A stretch of 38,080 nucleotides of DNA. Source: CADEEN01 sp031389585. GTDB lineage: Bacteria; Pseudomonadota; Gammaproteobacteria; Burkholderiales; Burkholderiaceae_C. A program made the position numbers and the translations under genes. Location of the stretch: contig JANMSS010000083.1 in assembly GCA_031389585.1 (NCBI GenBank), positions 1-38,080 of the forward strand, given 5' to 3'. The notes beneath the pieces were generated by a model. It was not told the origin of the DNA. It did not search any database and worked only from the letters and a program-made list of their open reading frames with translations. Each line of letters opens with the position of its first letter. Position 1 is the stretch's first letter. Below, piece after piece: positions 23,902 to 32,048 of the stretch.

Positions 23902-25156
23902 ATGACCGCCGCCGACCAAACCGGCCCGATCACCGCCAGCGAGCGAAGCGTCACGCTTGATATCGTGCGCGGCTTCGCGCTCCTGGGCATCTTCATCATG
24001 AACATGCCGGGCTTCTCGACCTCGTTCTTTGCCGAGGCTGACGGTTCGCGGCTGTGGACCGACCCATTGAACAAGAATGCGGAAATCGTTCGCGACATGT
24101 TGTTCTCGGGCAAGTTCAACAGCATGTTCAGCCTGCTCTTCGGCATCGGCTTCACGATCCAGTTCACCCGCCTGAGCGCGCGCGACGCCGTCGGGGCCAC
24201 CCAGCTCTATGTGCGGCGACTGCTCACGCTGATGGCCATAGCGGTGGTCCACGCCTGCGTCTTCTGGTCCGGTGACGTCTTGCATATCTATGCAGTGCTT
24301 GGCTTCGGGCTGCTGCTGCTGCGCAACGCCTCCGACCGTTGAGTCATGGGCCTGATCATTGCCACCCTGCTGTGGCCGCCCGTCTCTGGCACCTTGCGCA
24401 TCGTCTTCATGAACCCGGATGTGGTGGCGCGCATGGTTGCCGACGCCAAGGTCTGGGAGGCATCGAACAACCTGGCCTACGGAAGCGGCTCGTTCATTGC
24501 CGCCGTCCAGCTGGGGCGAGCACAGCCGCGAATTCGTGCACTTCTAAGACGACCTGTGGCGCGCCTGGCGTGCCTTTGGCTTTTGGGTCCAGATGACCAC
24601 CACGATGTTGATCGGATTTCTGATCGGCCGCGGCGGCTGGATGCACCGGATTGCGGAATTGATGCCCGCCATCAAGCGCCTGCAATGGTGGCTGTTGGGT
24701 GTCGGGATTGCCTGCTCGCTGATCTTCGGCATCGTCGGTGAGTACACCCGCGCACCCGGGCCCTCGCCGTTGAAGATCCTGGTCGGCATGGCCTATGTGG
24801 TGTCGCGCCTGGGGCTGATGCTCTTCTATGTGCTGACGATCGTCCGGCTCGCGCAGGATCCGAACTGGCAGCGCCGCTTCAGCGGCATGGCCGCGACTGG
24901 CCGGATGCCCCTGACCAACTACCTGATGCAGTCGCTCATGGGCACGGCCATCTTCTACGGCTGGGGCCTGGGCTACTGGGGCCAGGTCGGACCCGCAGCC
25001 GAGCTGTTGCTGGCGGTAGCGATCTTCTTCGTCGTCCAGGTGCCGCTGTCGCGCTGGTGGCTTGGGCGCTTCTCGTTCGGACCGATGGAGTATCTCTGGC
25101 GCATGCTGACCTATGGCCAGCGATCCGTTGGCGCCCGCCCCATGCCGCTGCGCTGA
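23902..25156 (+). pseudogene. DUF418 (YeiB-like) membrane protein, disrupted
   Basis: Translating across lesions gives one multi-pass protein: N-terminus SVTLDIVRGFALLGIFIMNM, LLFGIGFTIQF, GLIIATLLWPPVSG, MTTTMLIGFLIGRGGW, and the C-terminal DUF418 block GRMPLTNYLMQSL and GRFSFGPMEYLWRMLTYG. Three lesions are visible. A TGA at 24340-24342 sits where the frame continues directly (DR-stop-VMGLI, probably TGG originally). One extra base near 24511 shifts the frame (AAVQ then WGEHSREFVHF). A TAA at 24545-24547 lies in the new frame (HF-stop-DDLWRAW). Each fragment is otherwise well preserved, so loss looks recent. Sequencing error could explain one lesion but hardly three. Confidence 0.85.
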
Positions 25157-25248
25157 GGGGCCGGCACCCCTTGCACAGGTCGTGCAGCGAGGCCCTGCGC
25201 ATGCGGCGCTGCATGGGCCGGATCGCGCCCGAGCGCGTGTTGTTGGCT

Positions 25249-25272
25249 AGAGCGCCGGGTAGAGCGCCGGGT
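25249..25272 (+). repeat. 12-bp tandem duplication upstream of the EF-G-like gene
   Basis: AGAGCGCCGGGT occurs twice head to tail with no mismatch, 55 bases before the EF-G-like start codon, in its probable promoter or leader region. Confidence 0.7.
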
Positions 25273-25327
25273 TGTGCGCTTGGGCGCGATCCCTTACGCT
25301 GGTCGCAGCACCGCTCAGGAGACCTCC

Positions 25328-27391
25328 ATGCCCAGCACTGCCAGTGTCGCCACCGTCAACATCCGCACCCTCGCGCTGGTCGGGCCGCAGGGTGCGGGAA
25401 AAACCAGCCTGGCCGAAGCGCTGCTGGTGCGCGCCGGCGCGATCGGCGCAGCCGGCAGCCTCGAGCGCGGGAGCACGGTCAGTGACTTCGACCCGCTCGA
25501 GCGCAAGATGCAGCATTCGCTCAACGCGGCGGTCATGCACATGGACCATGCCGGCACGCGCATCCACCTGATCGACACCCCTGGCGCGAGCGACTTCATC
25601 GGCCAGGCGATGCCCGCGCTGGAAGCGGTGGAGACCGCATTGGTGGTGATCAACGCAGCGAACTGGAATGTCGGCGGCATCGATGCAATGGCCGTGCGCA
25701 TGATGGACTACGCCGCCCAGCGCAAGCTCGACCGCGTGTTGGTGGTCAACAAGATCGACGCCGCAGCCGTCGATCTGGCGGGCCTGTTGGCCGACATCCA
25801 GGCCACCTTCGGCCGCGAGTGCCTGCCACTGAACCTGCCCGACGCGGGCGGCACGAAAGTCGTGGACTGCTTTTACAACCGCGAGGGCCATAGCGATTTC
25901 GGCAGCATTGACGGCGCCCACCGCGACTTGGTCGAACAGGTGGTCGAGGTCGATGGTGAGTTTGTCGACCGCTACCTGAGCGACGGCGATATCGACCCCG
26001 GCGAGTTGCACGCACCGCTCGAGCAGGCCTTGCGCGAAGGCCACTTGATTCCAGTGTGTTTTGTCTCGGCGCGCAGCGGCGCGGGCATCGCCGAGTTGCT
26101 GCAAGTGATCGTCAACCTGTTGCCCAATCCGAGCGAGGGCAATCCGCCCGAGTTTCTGGAGGGCGAAGGCGCCCAGGCCAAGCCCAAGTCGTCACGGCCC
26201 GATGCCAATGCGCATGTGCTGGCGCATGTGTTCAAGGTCAGCGTCGACCCTTTCGTCGGCCGCATGGGTATCTTCCGCGTCCACCAGGGCACGGTGACCA
26301 AGGACAGCGTGCTCTACATCGGCGATGGCCGCAAACCCTTCAAGGTCGGCCACCTGTTCATGCTGCAAGGCAAAGAGCATGTCGAGGTGCAGCGCGCGCT
26401 ACCGGGGGACATCGTCGCGGTGGCCAAGGTCGACGAGATCCGCTTCGATGCCGTGCTGCACGACGCCGCCGAAGACGACCACATTCACTTGAAGCCATTG
26501 CCATTCCCGATTCCGGTGCATGGCCTGGCCATCGAGCCCAAACGCCGCGGCGACGAGCAGCGGATGTGGGAAATCCTCACGAAGCTGGTCGATGAAGACC
26601 CCTGCCTGAAGGTCGAGCATGTGGCCACCACCAACGAGACCATCGTCTACGGACTCGGTGAGCTGCACCTGCGGGTCCTGCTCGAACGCCTGCTCGATGT
26701 CTACAAGTTCGAGGTCAATACCCGCCCGCCACGAATCGCCTACCGCGAAACCGTGACCGCGCCAGCCGAAGGCCACCACCGCCACAAGAAGCAGACCGGC
26801 GGCGCCGGCCAGTTCGGCGAGGTCTTCTTGAAGATCGAGCCGCTGCCGCGCGGTGGTGGTTTCGAGTTCGTCGACCAGGTCAAGGGCGGCACGATTCCCA
26901 ATCAGTTCATCCCGGCGGTGGAAAAGGGCGTGCGCGAGGCGCTCACGCTGGGCGTGATCGCCGGCTACCCGCTGGTCGATGTCAAGGTCATCGTCTATGA
27001 CGGCAAACACCATACGGTCGACAGCAAGGAGATCGCCTTCATCACGGCCGGCCGCAAGGCATTCATGGCCGCGGTGCGCGGGGCGCGGCCGATCGTCGTC
27101 GAGCCGATCGTCGATGTGCGGATCACGTCGCCGGATGCGGCGATGGGCGACGTCACCGGCGATCTGTCATCGCGGCGCGGTTTGGTCACTGGCACCGACA
27201 ACGGCTCGACGGGCACGATGGTCATACGCGGTCAGGCGCCTCTGGCCGAGTTGGCAGGCTACCAGTCGCGATTGAACGCGATGACCGCCGGCCAGGGCCA
27301 CTACACGCTGTCGCTGTCGCATTACGAGGCAGTGCCGCCCACCGTGCAGCAACAACTCATGTCGCAGCACCAGGTGCGTGACGACGACTGA
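25328..27391 (+). CDS. EF-G-like translational GTPase (EF-G paralogue)
   Basis: 687 residues with the five-domain EF-G plan. G1 is GPQGAGKT (19-26), G3 is DTPGASDF (83-90), G4 is NKID (141-144) and G5 is VSARSG; domain IV is near AEGHHRHKKQTGGAGQFGEV, and domain V is SPDAAMGDVTGDLSSRRG. Switch I reads TVSDFDPLERKMQHSLN rather than the RGITI of canonical EF-G, and G3 has Ala87 where EF-G/EF-Tu have the catalytic His (DTPGH). This marks the second EF-G-like family, not fusA beside rpsL/rpsG/tuf. ATG 25328 has AGGAG six bases upstream. Ribosomal role unproven. Confidence 0.9.
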   Translation: MPSTASVATVNIRTLALVGPQGAGKTSLAEALLVRAGAIGAAGSLERGSTVSDFDPLERKMQHSLNAAVMHMDHAGTRIHLIDTPGASDFIGQAMPALEAVETALVVINAANWNVGGIDAMAVRMMDYAAQRKLDRVLVVNKIDAAAVDLAGLLADIQATFGRECLPLNLPDAGGTKVVDCFYNREGHSDFGSIDGAHRDLVEQVVEVDGEFVDRYLSDGDIDPGELHAPLEQALREGHLIPVCFVSARSGAGIAELLQVIVNLLPNPSEGNPPEFLEGEGAQAKPKSSRPDANAHVLAHVFKVSVDPFVGRMGIFRVHQGTVTKDSVLYIGDGRKPFKVGHLFMLQGKEHVEVQRALPGDIVAVAKVDEIRFDAVLHDAAEDDHIHLKPLPFPIPVHGLAIEPKRRGDEQRMWEILTKLVDEDPCLKVEHVATTNETIVYGLGELHLRVLLERLLDVYKFEVNTRPPRIAYRETVTAPAEGHHRHKKQTGGAGQFGEVFLKIEPLPRGGGFEFVDQVKGGTIPNQFIPAVEKGVREALTLGVIAGYPLVDVKVIVYDGKHHTVDSKEIAFITAGRKAFMAAVRGARPIVVEPIVDVRITSPDAAMGDVTGDLSSRRGLVTGTDNGSTGTMVIRGQAPLAELAGYQSRLNAMTAGQGHYTLSLSHYEAVPPTVQQQLMSQHQVRDDD

Positions 27392-27438
27392 TTAAACGAC
27401 GACCCGCAGCGCCGCCCAATCAGCGGCAAGGCTTCGCC

Positions 27439-28305
27439 TCAAGGCTCGTGACGGACGATGTTCTGGGCGTGTTTGAGCAGGCCGTTGGGGCGGCCGCAGA
27501 TCCAGCGCGCGAGCTCATCCAGCTCGGTCGGGCGCATCGCGAACGCTGGCAACTCGGCCTCGATGCGTTCGAATGCATCCAGGTTCAGGAATGTCAGACG
27601 CACGATCCCGCTGTCGTGCACGGGGGTGATGCTCACGCTGGCATTGAGCTCAGTGACGAACTCAAACTGCATGCCGCGATGACGGCCCGTCACCGGGTCG
27701 CGCGATTGCGATTCGCAGGCGTTGATACCGCCAAACGACAGGCGGGACTTCAGCTTCTCGATTTCCGCGGGGAATTCCTTGATCAGCTTCAATCGATCGC
27801 TGGTACCGACGCGCCAGCACAGTGTCACGGCCTCGAAGTGTTCTTCGCCGGTGTGCGAGACACGCAACTTGGGCAGGACGCGAAAACTATGGGCGGGCAG
27901 GCGCTCGAGCGCGGTGCGGCCGTCAAACACATAACGCCCGGCTGACATGGGATTCAATGCATTGAGATGCTCGACCAGTTGCGTCCAGTAGTCGACGACG
28001 GCGCGGCACGCAATGTTGGCCAGGCGCGCATTGCGCGCGAGTGCCTCGCGATCGGGTTCACTCTGCGTCGGCCGGCTGCGGACCTCTTGTTCCAGCTCGG
28101 CAAGGAAGCCGCCTGGCGGACGTTGCGGTTGAGTTTCGAACTCGGCGCCGGCTGGCGACGCCTTTGCCTGTGCGCTGCTGCGCGCGAAAACCGTGTTGAT
28201 ATCGACCGCCGCGAGACCGGCCACCAACGGCGCGACCGCCGCGACTCGCGACGCGGCGCGCTCGTCGCCTCGACTCTTGGGGGGGCACGGCAGCTCGATC
28301 AACAT
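27439..28305 (-). CDS. Uncharacterised protein
   Basis: 288 residues from ATG 28305; an in-frame GTG at 28323 would add six. I do not recognise a family. The N-terminal 80 residues are Ala/Pro-rich and look unstructured. From about residue 90 there is a helical stretch (ARNARLANIACRAVVDYWTQLVEHLNAL), then an alpha/beta part with YVFDGRTALERLPAHSFRVLPKLRVSHTG. Further on come IKEFPAEIEKLKSRLSFGGI and FEFVTELNASVSITPVHD with alternating strand patterns. No signal peptide or membrane segment is seen. It stands alone, convergent with the EF-G-like gene. Codon use matches its neighbours, so it is a real gene. Confidence 0.72.
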   Translation of the reverse strand: MLIELPCPPKSRGDERAASRVAAVAPLVAGLAAVDINTVFARSSAQAKASPAGAEFETQPQRPPGGFLAELEQEVRSRPTQSEPDREALARNARLANIACRAVVDYWTQLVEHLNALNPMSAGRYVFDGRTALERLPAHSFRVLPKLRVSHTGEEHFEAVTLCWRVGTSDRLKLIKEFPAEIEKLKSRLSFGGINACESQSRDPVTGRHRGMQFEFVTELNASVSITPVHDSGIVRLTFLNLDAFERIEAELPAFAMRPTELDELARWICGRPNGLLKHAQNIVRHEP

Positions 28306-28608
28306 AGGCAACGAAGCTATCACCTTTCAATCTAAGCCCAACGGCAACTTTCGACGAATTCGGCCCTTGGAACGGGTGTGCCACACCCCCGGCCGGGGGG
28401 CAGGCGGGTCGCCCGCACAGGCCGGGTCGCCCTGCTGCAGCGTCCGAAAGCTGTCTGCACGAGAGAGCGGCTGGTGCACCCGCGGTGCACCGATCCACGC
28501 AACGGGCAGGGGCCGCGCTTCTTGGGTCTCAGGCTCAAGTCCAACGCGAGAAGGCCGATAGCACCGAGACGAACCGCCGGATCCGCCCTTACCCTCACGC
28601 CACAGACC
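28306..28608. other. 303-bp divergent intergenic region with palindromes
   Basis: No gene. It contains a CCCCCGGCCGGGGG palindrome around 28386-28399, and two copies of the self-complementary 8-mer GGTGCACC at 28473-28480 and 28484-28491 separated by CGC. Open frames crossing it are low-complexity and lack ribosome sites. It should hold promoters for both the unknown minus-strand gene and the HDOD gene, but I see no convincing -10/-35 pair. Confidence 0.5.
28473..28491. repeat. Twin palindrome GGTGCACC-CGC-GGTGCACC
   Basis: Two identical 8-bp palindromes with an 11-bp start-to-start distance (about one helical turn) put both sites on the same DNA face, as expected for cooperative dimer binding. 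It lies about 120 bases before the HDOD gene. Operator function is inference. Confidence 0.45.
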
Positions 28609-29460
28609 ATGAGCCCCACCAGTGCCACGCCGGCCCGAATCGAGCGCCCGCTGCGCGACCTGTCGGCGTGGGTGGCGTACTTTCGCGCCGCGCCGATCCC
28701 GGTGCTCGATGTCACCGCCGCCGCCGTGCGCGAGCTGGCCGTCATCGAAGACGCAGTCGATGCCCACATGCTGGCCGAGACCGTGTCCGCCGATCCTTTG
28801 ATGACGCTCAAGTTGCTGGCCCATGTCGGCACCAAGAGCCGGTGCGAGACCGATGTCGAGACGGTAGTCGCCGCCCTCGTCCTGCTCGGCATAGGGCCGT
28901 TCTTTCGCCACTTTGGCGAGTTGCCGACGCTGAGTCAGGCGCTGCAAGACGCCGCCGACGAGGCCGAAGTCCAGGCCGGTTTGCAAGCGGTGCTCGAACG
29001 CTCTCACCGCGCCGCACGCTTCGCGATCGGGTTTGCGGCGCACCGCATGGACCCTGACGCCACCGTGATCCACGAAGCGGCCCTGCTGCACGGCTTTGCC
29101 GAGTTGCTGCTGTGGTGTCACGCGCCGGTGCTGGCGCTGACCATCGCGCGCCGCCTGCGTGCCGACCCCAGCCTGCGCTCGGCCACGGCACAGCAGGCGG
29201 TGCTGGGCATCACGTTGGCAGACCTGCAGCTGGCGTTGATGAAAGCCTGGCGCCTGCCCGAGCTGCTCATCCGCCTGGGCGACGAGAGTCACGCCGAGAG
29301 CTCCCAGGTAAAGAATGTGATGCTTGCCGTACGACTTGCGCGACATACCGCGCAGGGTTGGGACAACGCCGCCCTGCCCGACGATGTCAGCGACATCGGG
29401 GCGATGTTGCTGCTGGGCGCCGCGCCGACGCTGAAACTGCTCTACGAGATCGACAGCTAG
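28609..29460 (+). CDS. HDOD domain protein
   Basis: 283 residues from ATG 28609. The HDOD fold (an HD-related domain without guaranteed catalytic HD pair) appears as a leading helix set PIPVLDVTAAAVRELA, then HMLAETVSADPLMTLKLLAHVG (typical 'sDPaLtaklL' element). AALVLLGIGPFFRHFGELPTL and HEAALLHGFAELLLWCHAP follow. Such proteins act as signalling or regulatory adaptors; no output domain is attached. The stop TAG shares the palindrome CTAG with the convergent regulator stop (29457-29460). Target process unknown. Confidence 0.85.
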   Translation: MSPTSATPARIERPLRDLSAWVAYFRAAPIPVLDVTAAAVRELAVIEDAVDAHMLAETVSADPLMTLKLLAHVGTKSRCETDVETVVAALVLLGIGPFFRHFGELPTLSQALQDAADEAEVQAGLQAVLERSHRAARFAIGFAAHRMDPDATVIHEAALLHGFAELLLWCHAPVLALTIARRLRADPSLRSATAQQAVLGITLADLQLALMKAWRLPELLIRLGDESHAESSQVKNVMLAVRLARHTAQGWDNAALPDDVSDIGAMLLLGAAPTLKLLYEIDS

Positions 29461-29955
29461 ACCGGCAATGCCGTCGTGTTCTTCACCCGGTCGAGCACGA
29501 AGCTGGTCATGCAGTCCTGCACGCTGGGGTGTTTTAGCAGCGTCTCCATCACGAAGCGCGCGAAGTGCGCCATGTCCTGCACCGCCACGCGCAGCAAGTA
29601 GTCCGTTTCGCCAGTCAAGGCCGAGCACTCGACCACCTCGGGCCAGGTTTGCACTGCGCCGCGAAACAGATCCATCGGGTTGCGCTTGTGGCGCTCGGTG
29701 TGCTTTTCGAGGCGCACATTGAGGTACGCGGTCAACGGCAGACCGATACGGTCAGCAGCCAGCAGCGCCACGTAGCCGAGCACGACACCGGCTTCCTCGA
29801 GTCGCTTGACCCGCCTCAGCACGGCTGAGGGTGACAGCCCGACCTGCTGGGCCAGGACGTCGTAGGTGACGCGGCCGTCCAACTGCAGCGCGCGAAGAAT
29901 GCGCCGGTCGATGGCGTCGAGCGTGATTTGGCTGCCGATTTGATCTATTTTGCAT
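29457..29955 (-). pseudogene. Lrp/AsnC family regulator with out-of-frame 5' end
   Basis: The body (TYDVLAQQVGLSPSAVLRRVKRLEEAG helix-turn-helix, then the RAM ligand domain through SALTGETDYLLRVAVQDM) is intact but has no ATG or GTG in frame. The first usable codon, TTG 29882, would delete the first helix of the DNA-binding domain. In-frame coding clearly continues upstream (ITLDAIDRRILRALQLDGR). ATG 29955 has an ideal AGGA five bases ahead but is one base out of register. Skipping one base at about 29946 gives MQNDQIGSQITLDAID and a normal 165-residue protein. Either a real frameshift, an assembly indel in the AAAATA run, or unusual initiation. Its place suggests control of hppD-phhA. Confidence 0.8.
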
Positions 29956-29990
29956 ATTTCCTGCGCACACAGGTCATTTCAAGCCTGAAC

Positions 29991-30016
29991 TTGCAGAGAA
30001 ACTGCGTTGCAGAGAA
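29991..30016 (+). repeat. Direct repeat TTGCAGAGAA in the regulator-hppD intergenic region
   Basis: Identical 10-mers at 29991-30000 and 30007-30016, 16 bp apart start to start, lie about 50 bases before hppD. The location is right for a promoter or activator site of the divergent Lrp-type regulator. No clean -10 box follows. Confidence 0.5.
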
Positions 30017-30063
30017 TCTACAGTCTCGCGATCCCCCGCCACAGCACATCACAAGGCCGCGCC

Positions 30064-31167
30064 ATGCAGTTCACTCCCTGGGACAACCCGATGGGCACCG
30101 ACGGCTTCGAGTTCATCGAATACGCCGCGCCAGATCCGGCGGCCATGGGTGCGCTGTTCACGCGCATGGGCTTCACGCCAATTGCGCGGCACCGCCACAA
30201 GAACGTGTTGCTGTACCGCCAGGGCGAGATCAACTTCATCGTCAATGCCGAGCCCGATTCGTTTGCACAGCGATTTGCCCGCCTGCACGGGCCGAGCATC
30301 TGCGCGATCGCGTTCCGCGTGCAGGACGCGCGGGCGGCCTACGAGCGCGCCATCTCGCTCGGCGCCTGGGGTTATGCCGGCACCGCCGGCCCGGGCGAGC
30401 TGAACATCCCGGCGATCAAGGGGATCGGCGACAGCGTGATCTACTTCGTCGACCGCTGGCGCGGCAAGGGCGGCAAGCAGCTGGGCGACATCGGAGACAT
30501 CGGCTTCTTCGATGTCGACTTCGACCCGCTGCCAGGCATCGGCGCTGATCAGTTGAATCCGCGGGGCCACGGCCTGACCTACATCGACCACCTGACGCAC
30601 AACGTGCACCGCGGGCGCATGGCCGAGTGGGCCGACTTCTACGAGCGCCTGTTCAACTTCCGCGAAGTGCGCTACTTCGACATCGAAGGCCAGGTCACCG
30701 GCGTCAAGAGCAAGGCCATGACCAGCCCTTGCGGCAAGCTGCGGATTCCGATCAACGAAGAGGGCAACGAAAAGGCCGGCCAGATCCAGGAGTATCTCGA
30801 CAAGTATGGCGGCGAAGGCATCCAGCACATTGCACTGGGCTCGACCGACCTGCTGGCCACCGTGGATGCTTTGCGCACCAGCGGCGTCAAGTTGCTCGAT
30901 ACGATTGACACGTACTATGAGCTGATTGACAAGCGCATTCCGGGCCACGGCGAGAACGTCGCTGAGCTGAAGCGCCGCAAGATTCTTGTGGATGGCAAGG
31001 CCGGCGAGTTGTTGCTGCAGATTTTTTCGGAGAACCAGCTGGGCCCGATCTTCTTCGAGTTCATCCAGAGGAAAGGCGACCAGGGGTTTGGCGAGGGCAA
31101 CTTCAAGGCCCTGTTCGAGAGCATCGAACTCGATCAGATGCGACGCGGCGTGCTGTCCAAGTCATGA
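30064..31167 (+). CDS. hppD: 4-hydroxyphenylpyruvate dioxygenase
   Basis: Non-heme Fe(II) enzyme turning 4-hydroxyphenylpyruvate into homogentisate in tyrosine breakdown. 367 residues, bacterial length. The three Fe ligands are visible: His176 in YIDHLTHNV, His255 in GIQHIALG, and Glu332 in IFFEFIQRKG; the C-terminal FGEGNFKALFESIE gating helix is intact. ATG 30064 has AAGG seven bases before it; the longer frame from 30007 lies in the promoter gap. Its stop overlaps the phhA start (ATGA), so the two are coupled. The homogentisate dioxygenase gene is not in the window. Confidence 0.97.
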   Translation: MQFTPWDNPMGTDGFEFIEYAAPDPAAMGALFTRMGFTPIARHRHKNVLLYRQGEINFIVNAEPDSFAQRFARLHGPSICAIAFRVQDARAAYERAISLGAWGYAGTAGPGELNIPAIKGIGDSVIYFVDRWRGKGGKQLGDIGDIGFFDVDFDPLPGIGADQLNPRGHGLTYIDHLTHNVHRGRMAEWADFYERLFNFREVRYFDIEGQVTGVKSKAMTSPCGKLRIPINEEGNEKAGQIQEYLDKYGGEGIQHIALGSTDLLATVDALRTSGVKLLDTIDTYYELIDKRIPGHGENVAELKRRKILVDGKAGELLLQIFSENQLGPIFFEFIQRKGDQGFGEGNFKALFESIELDQMRRGVLSKS

Positions 31168-32048
31168 CCGCCGACAAGTCCCGCAACCAGGGCGTCGCCC
31201 CGGTCACGTATGGCCAAGGCACGCGGCCGCCGCGCGGCAACTATGCACGCGCGCGTGCCGACTACAGCTGCAAGCAGGACTACAGCGCGTACACCGCATC
31301 CGACCACGACACGTACCGGCGCCTGTACGCGCGTCAACTGCAGCAATTGCCGGGCCTGGCGTGCGACGAGTTCATTGCTGCTGTGCAACAGCTCGGCACA
31401 CCCAAGCGCATCCCTCGCTTCGAGGCGATCTCCGAGCGATTGATGAAGGCCACCGGCTGGCAGGTCGTCGGCGTGCCAGGGTTGATCCCGGAAGAGGCGT
31501 TCTTTGCGCTGCTCGCGGCGCGCAAGTTTCCGGTCACGGACTGGATCCGCACGCCTGAAGAGTTCGACTATGTAGTCGAACCCGATGTATTCCATGACCT
31601 CTTCGGCCATGTACCGCTGCTGTTCAACCCAGTCTTCGGTGACTACATGCAGGCCTACGGTGCGGGCGGCCTGAAGGCCAGCCGGCTCGACGCCTGCGAA
31701 CTGCTGGCGCGGCTGTATTGGTACACGGTCGAGTTCGGCTTGATCAAAACGAAGGTCGGTCTGCGCGCCTATGGCGCAGGCATCCTTTCCTCGGCTGGCG
31801 AGCTGCGCCACAGCGTGACCAGCGTCGAGCCGCAACGCGTCGCTTTCGACCTGAAGCGGATGATGCGCACCAAGTACAAGATCGACAGCTACCAGGCCAG
31901 CTACTTCGTGATCGAGTCCTTCGATGAGCTGTTTGCGGCCACCGCGCCTGACTTCACGCCGGTCTACCGCGCAGTGCGCGATCGGATTGCTGCCGACGGT
32001 GAGGTCGAGGCCGGCGTGGTCTTGCCGGCCGAGCGCACTTTCAGCTGA
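31164..32048 (+). CDS. phhA: Phenylalanine 4-monooxygenase
   Basis: Tetrahydropterin-dependent iron hydroxylase making tyrosine from phenylalanine. 294 residues, the monomeric bacterial type without regulatory domain. Iron ligands are His144 and His149 in VFHDLFGHVPLL and Glu190 in YWYTVEFGLI. RIPRFEAISERLMKATGW is a conserved core segment. The pterin recycling enzyme (phhB) is not seen here. It overlaps hppD by 4 bp at the start and the convergent hydrolase by 8 bp at the end (32041-32048). Confidence 0.97.
   Translation: MTADKSRNQGVAPVTYGQGTRPPRGNYARARADYSCKQDYSAYTASDHDTYRRLYARQLQQLPGLACDEFIAAVQQLGTPKRIPRFEAISERLMKATGWQVVGVPGLIPEEAFFALLAARKFPVTDWIRTPEEFDYVVEPDVFHDLFGHVPLLFNPVFGDYMQAYGAGGLKASRLDACELLARLYWYTVEFGLIKTKVGLRAYGAGILSSAGELRHSVTSVEPQRVAFDLKRMMRTKYKIDSYQASYFVIESFDELFAATAPDFTPVYRAVRDRIAADGEVEAGVVLPAERTFS

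Noticed and set aside
23815..24285. 157-codon N-terminal extension of the MFS transporter
   Set aside because: It runs antisense through the DUF418 pseudogene, and transporter-like sequence begins only near 23814.
28500..28560. Possible second copy of the 1.2 kb intergenic element
   Set aside because: A 17-base stretch matches only about 13 positions and the hairpins differ, so shared origin is not supported by eye.
28378..28608. N-terminal extension of the HDOD protein
   Set aside because: It crosses the palindromic intergenic region, is low-complexity and lacks a ribosome site; ATG 28609 gives a normal family start.
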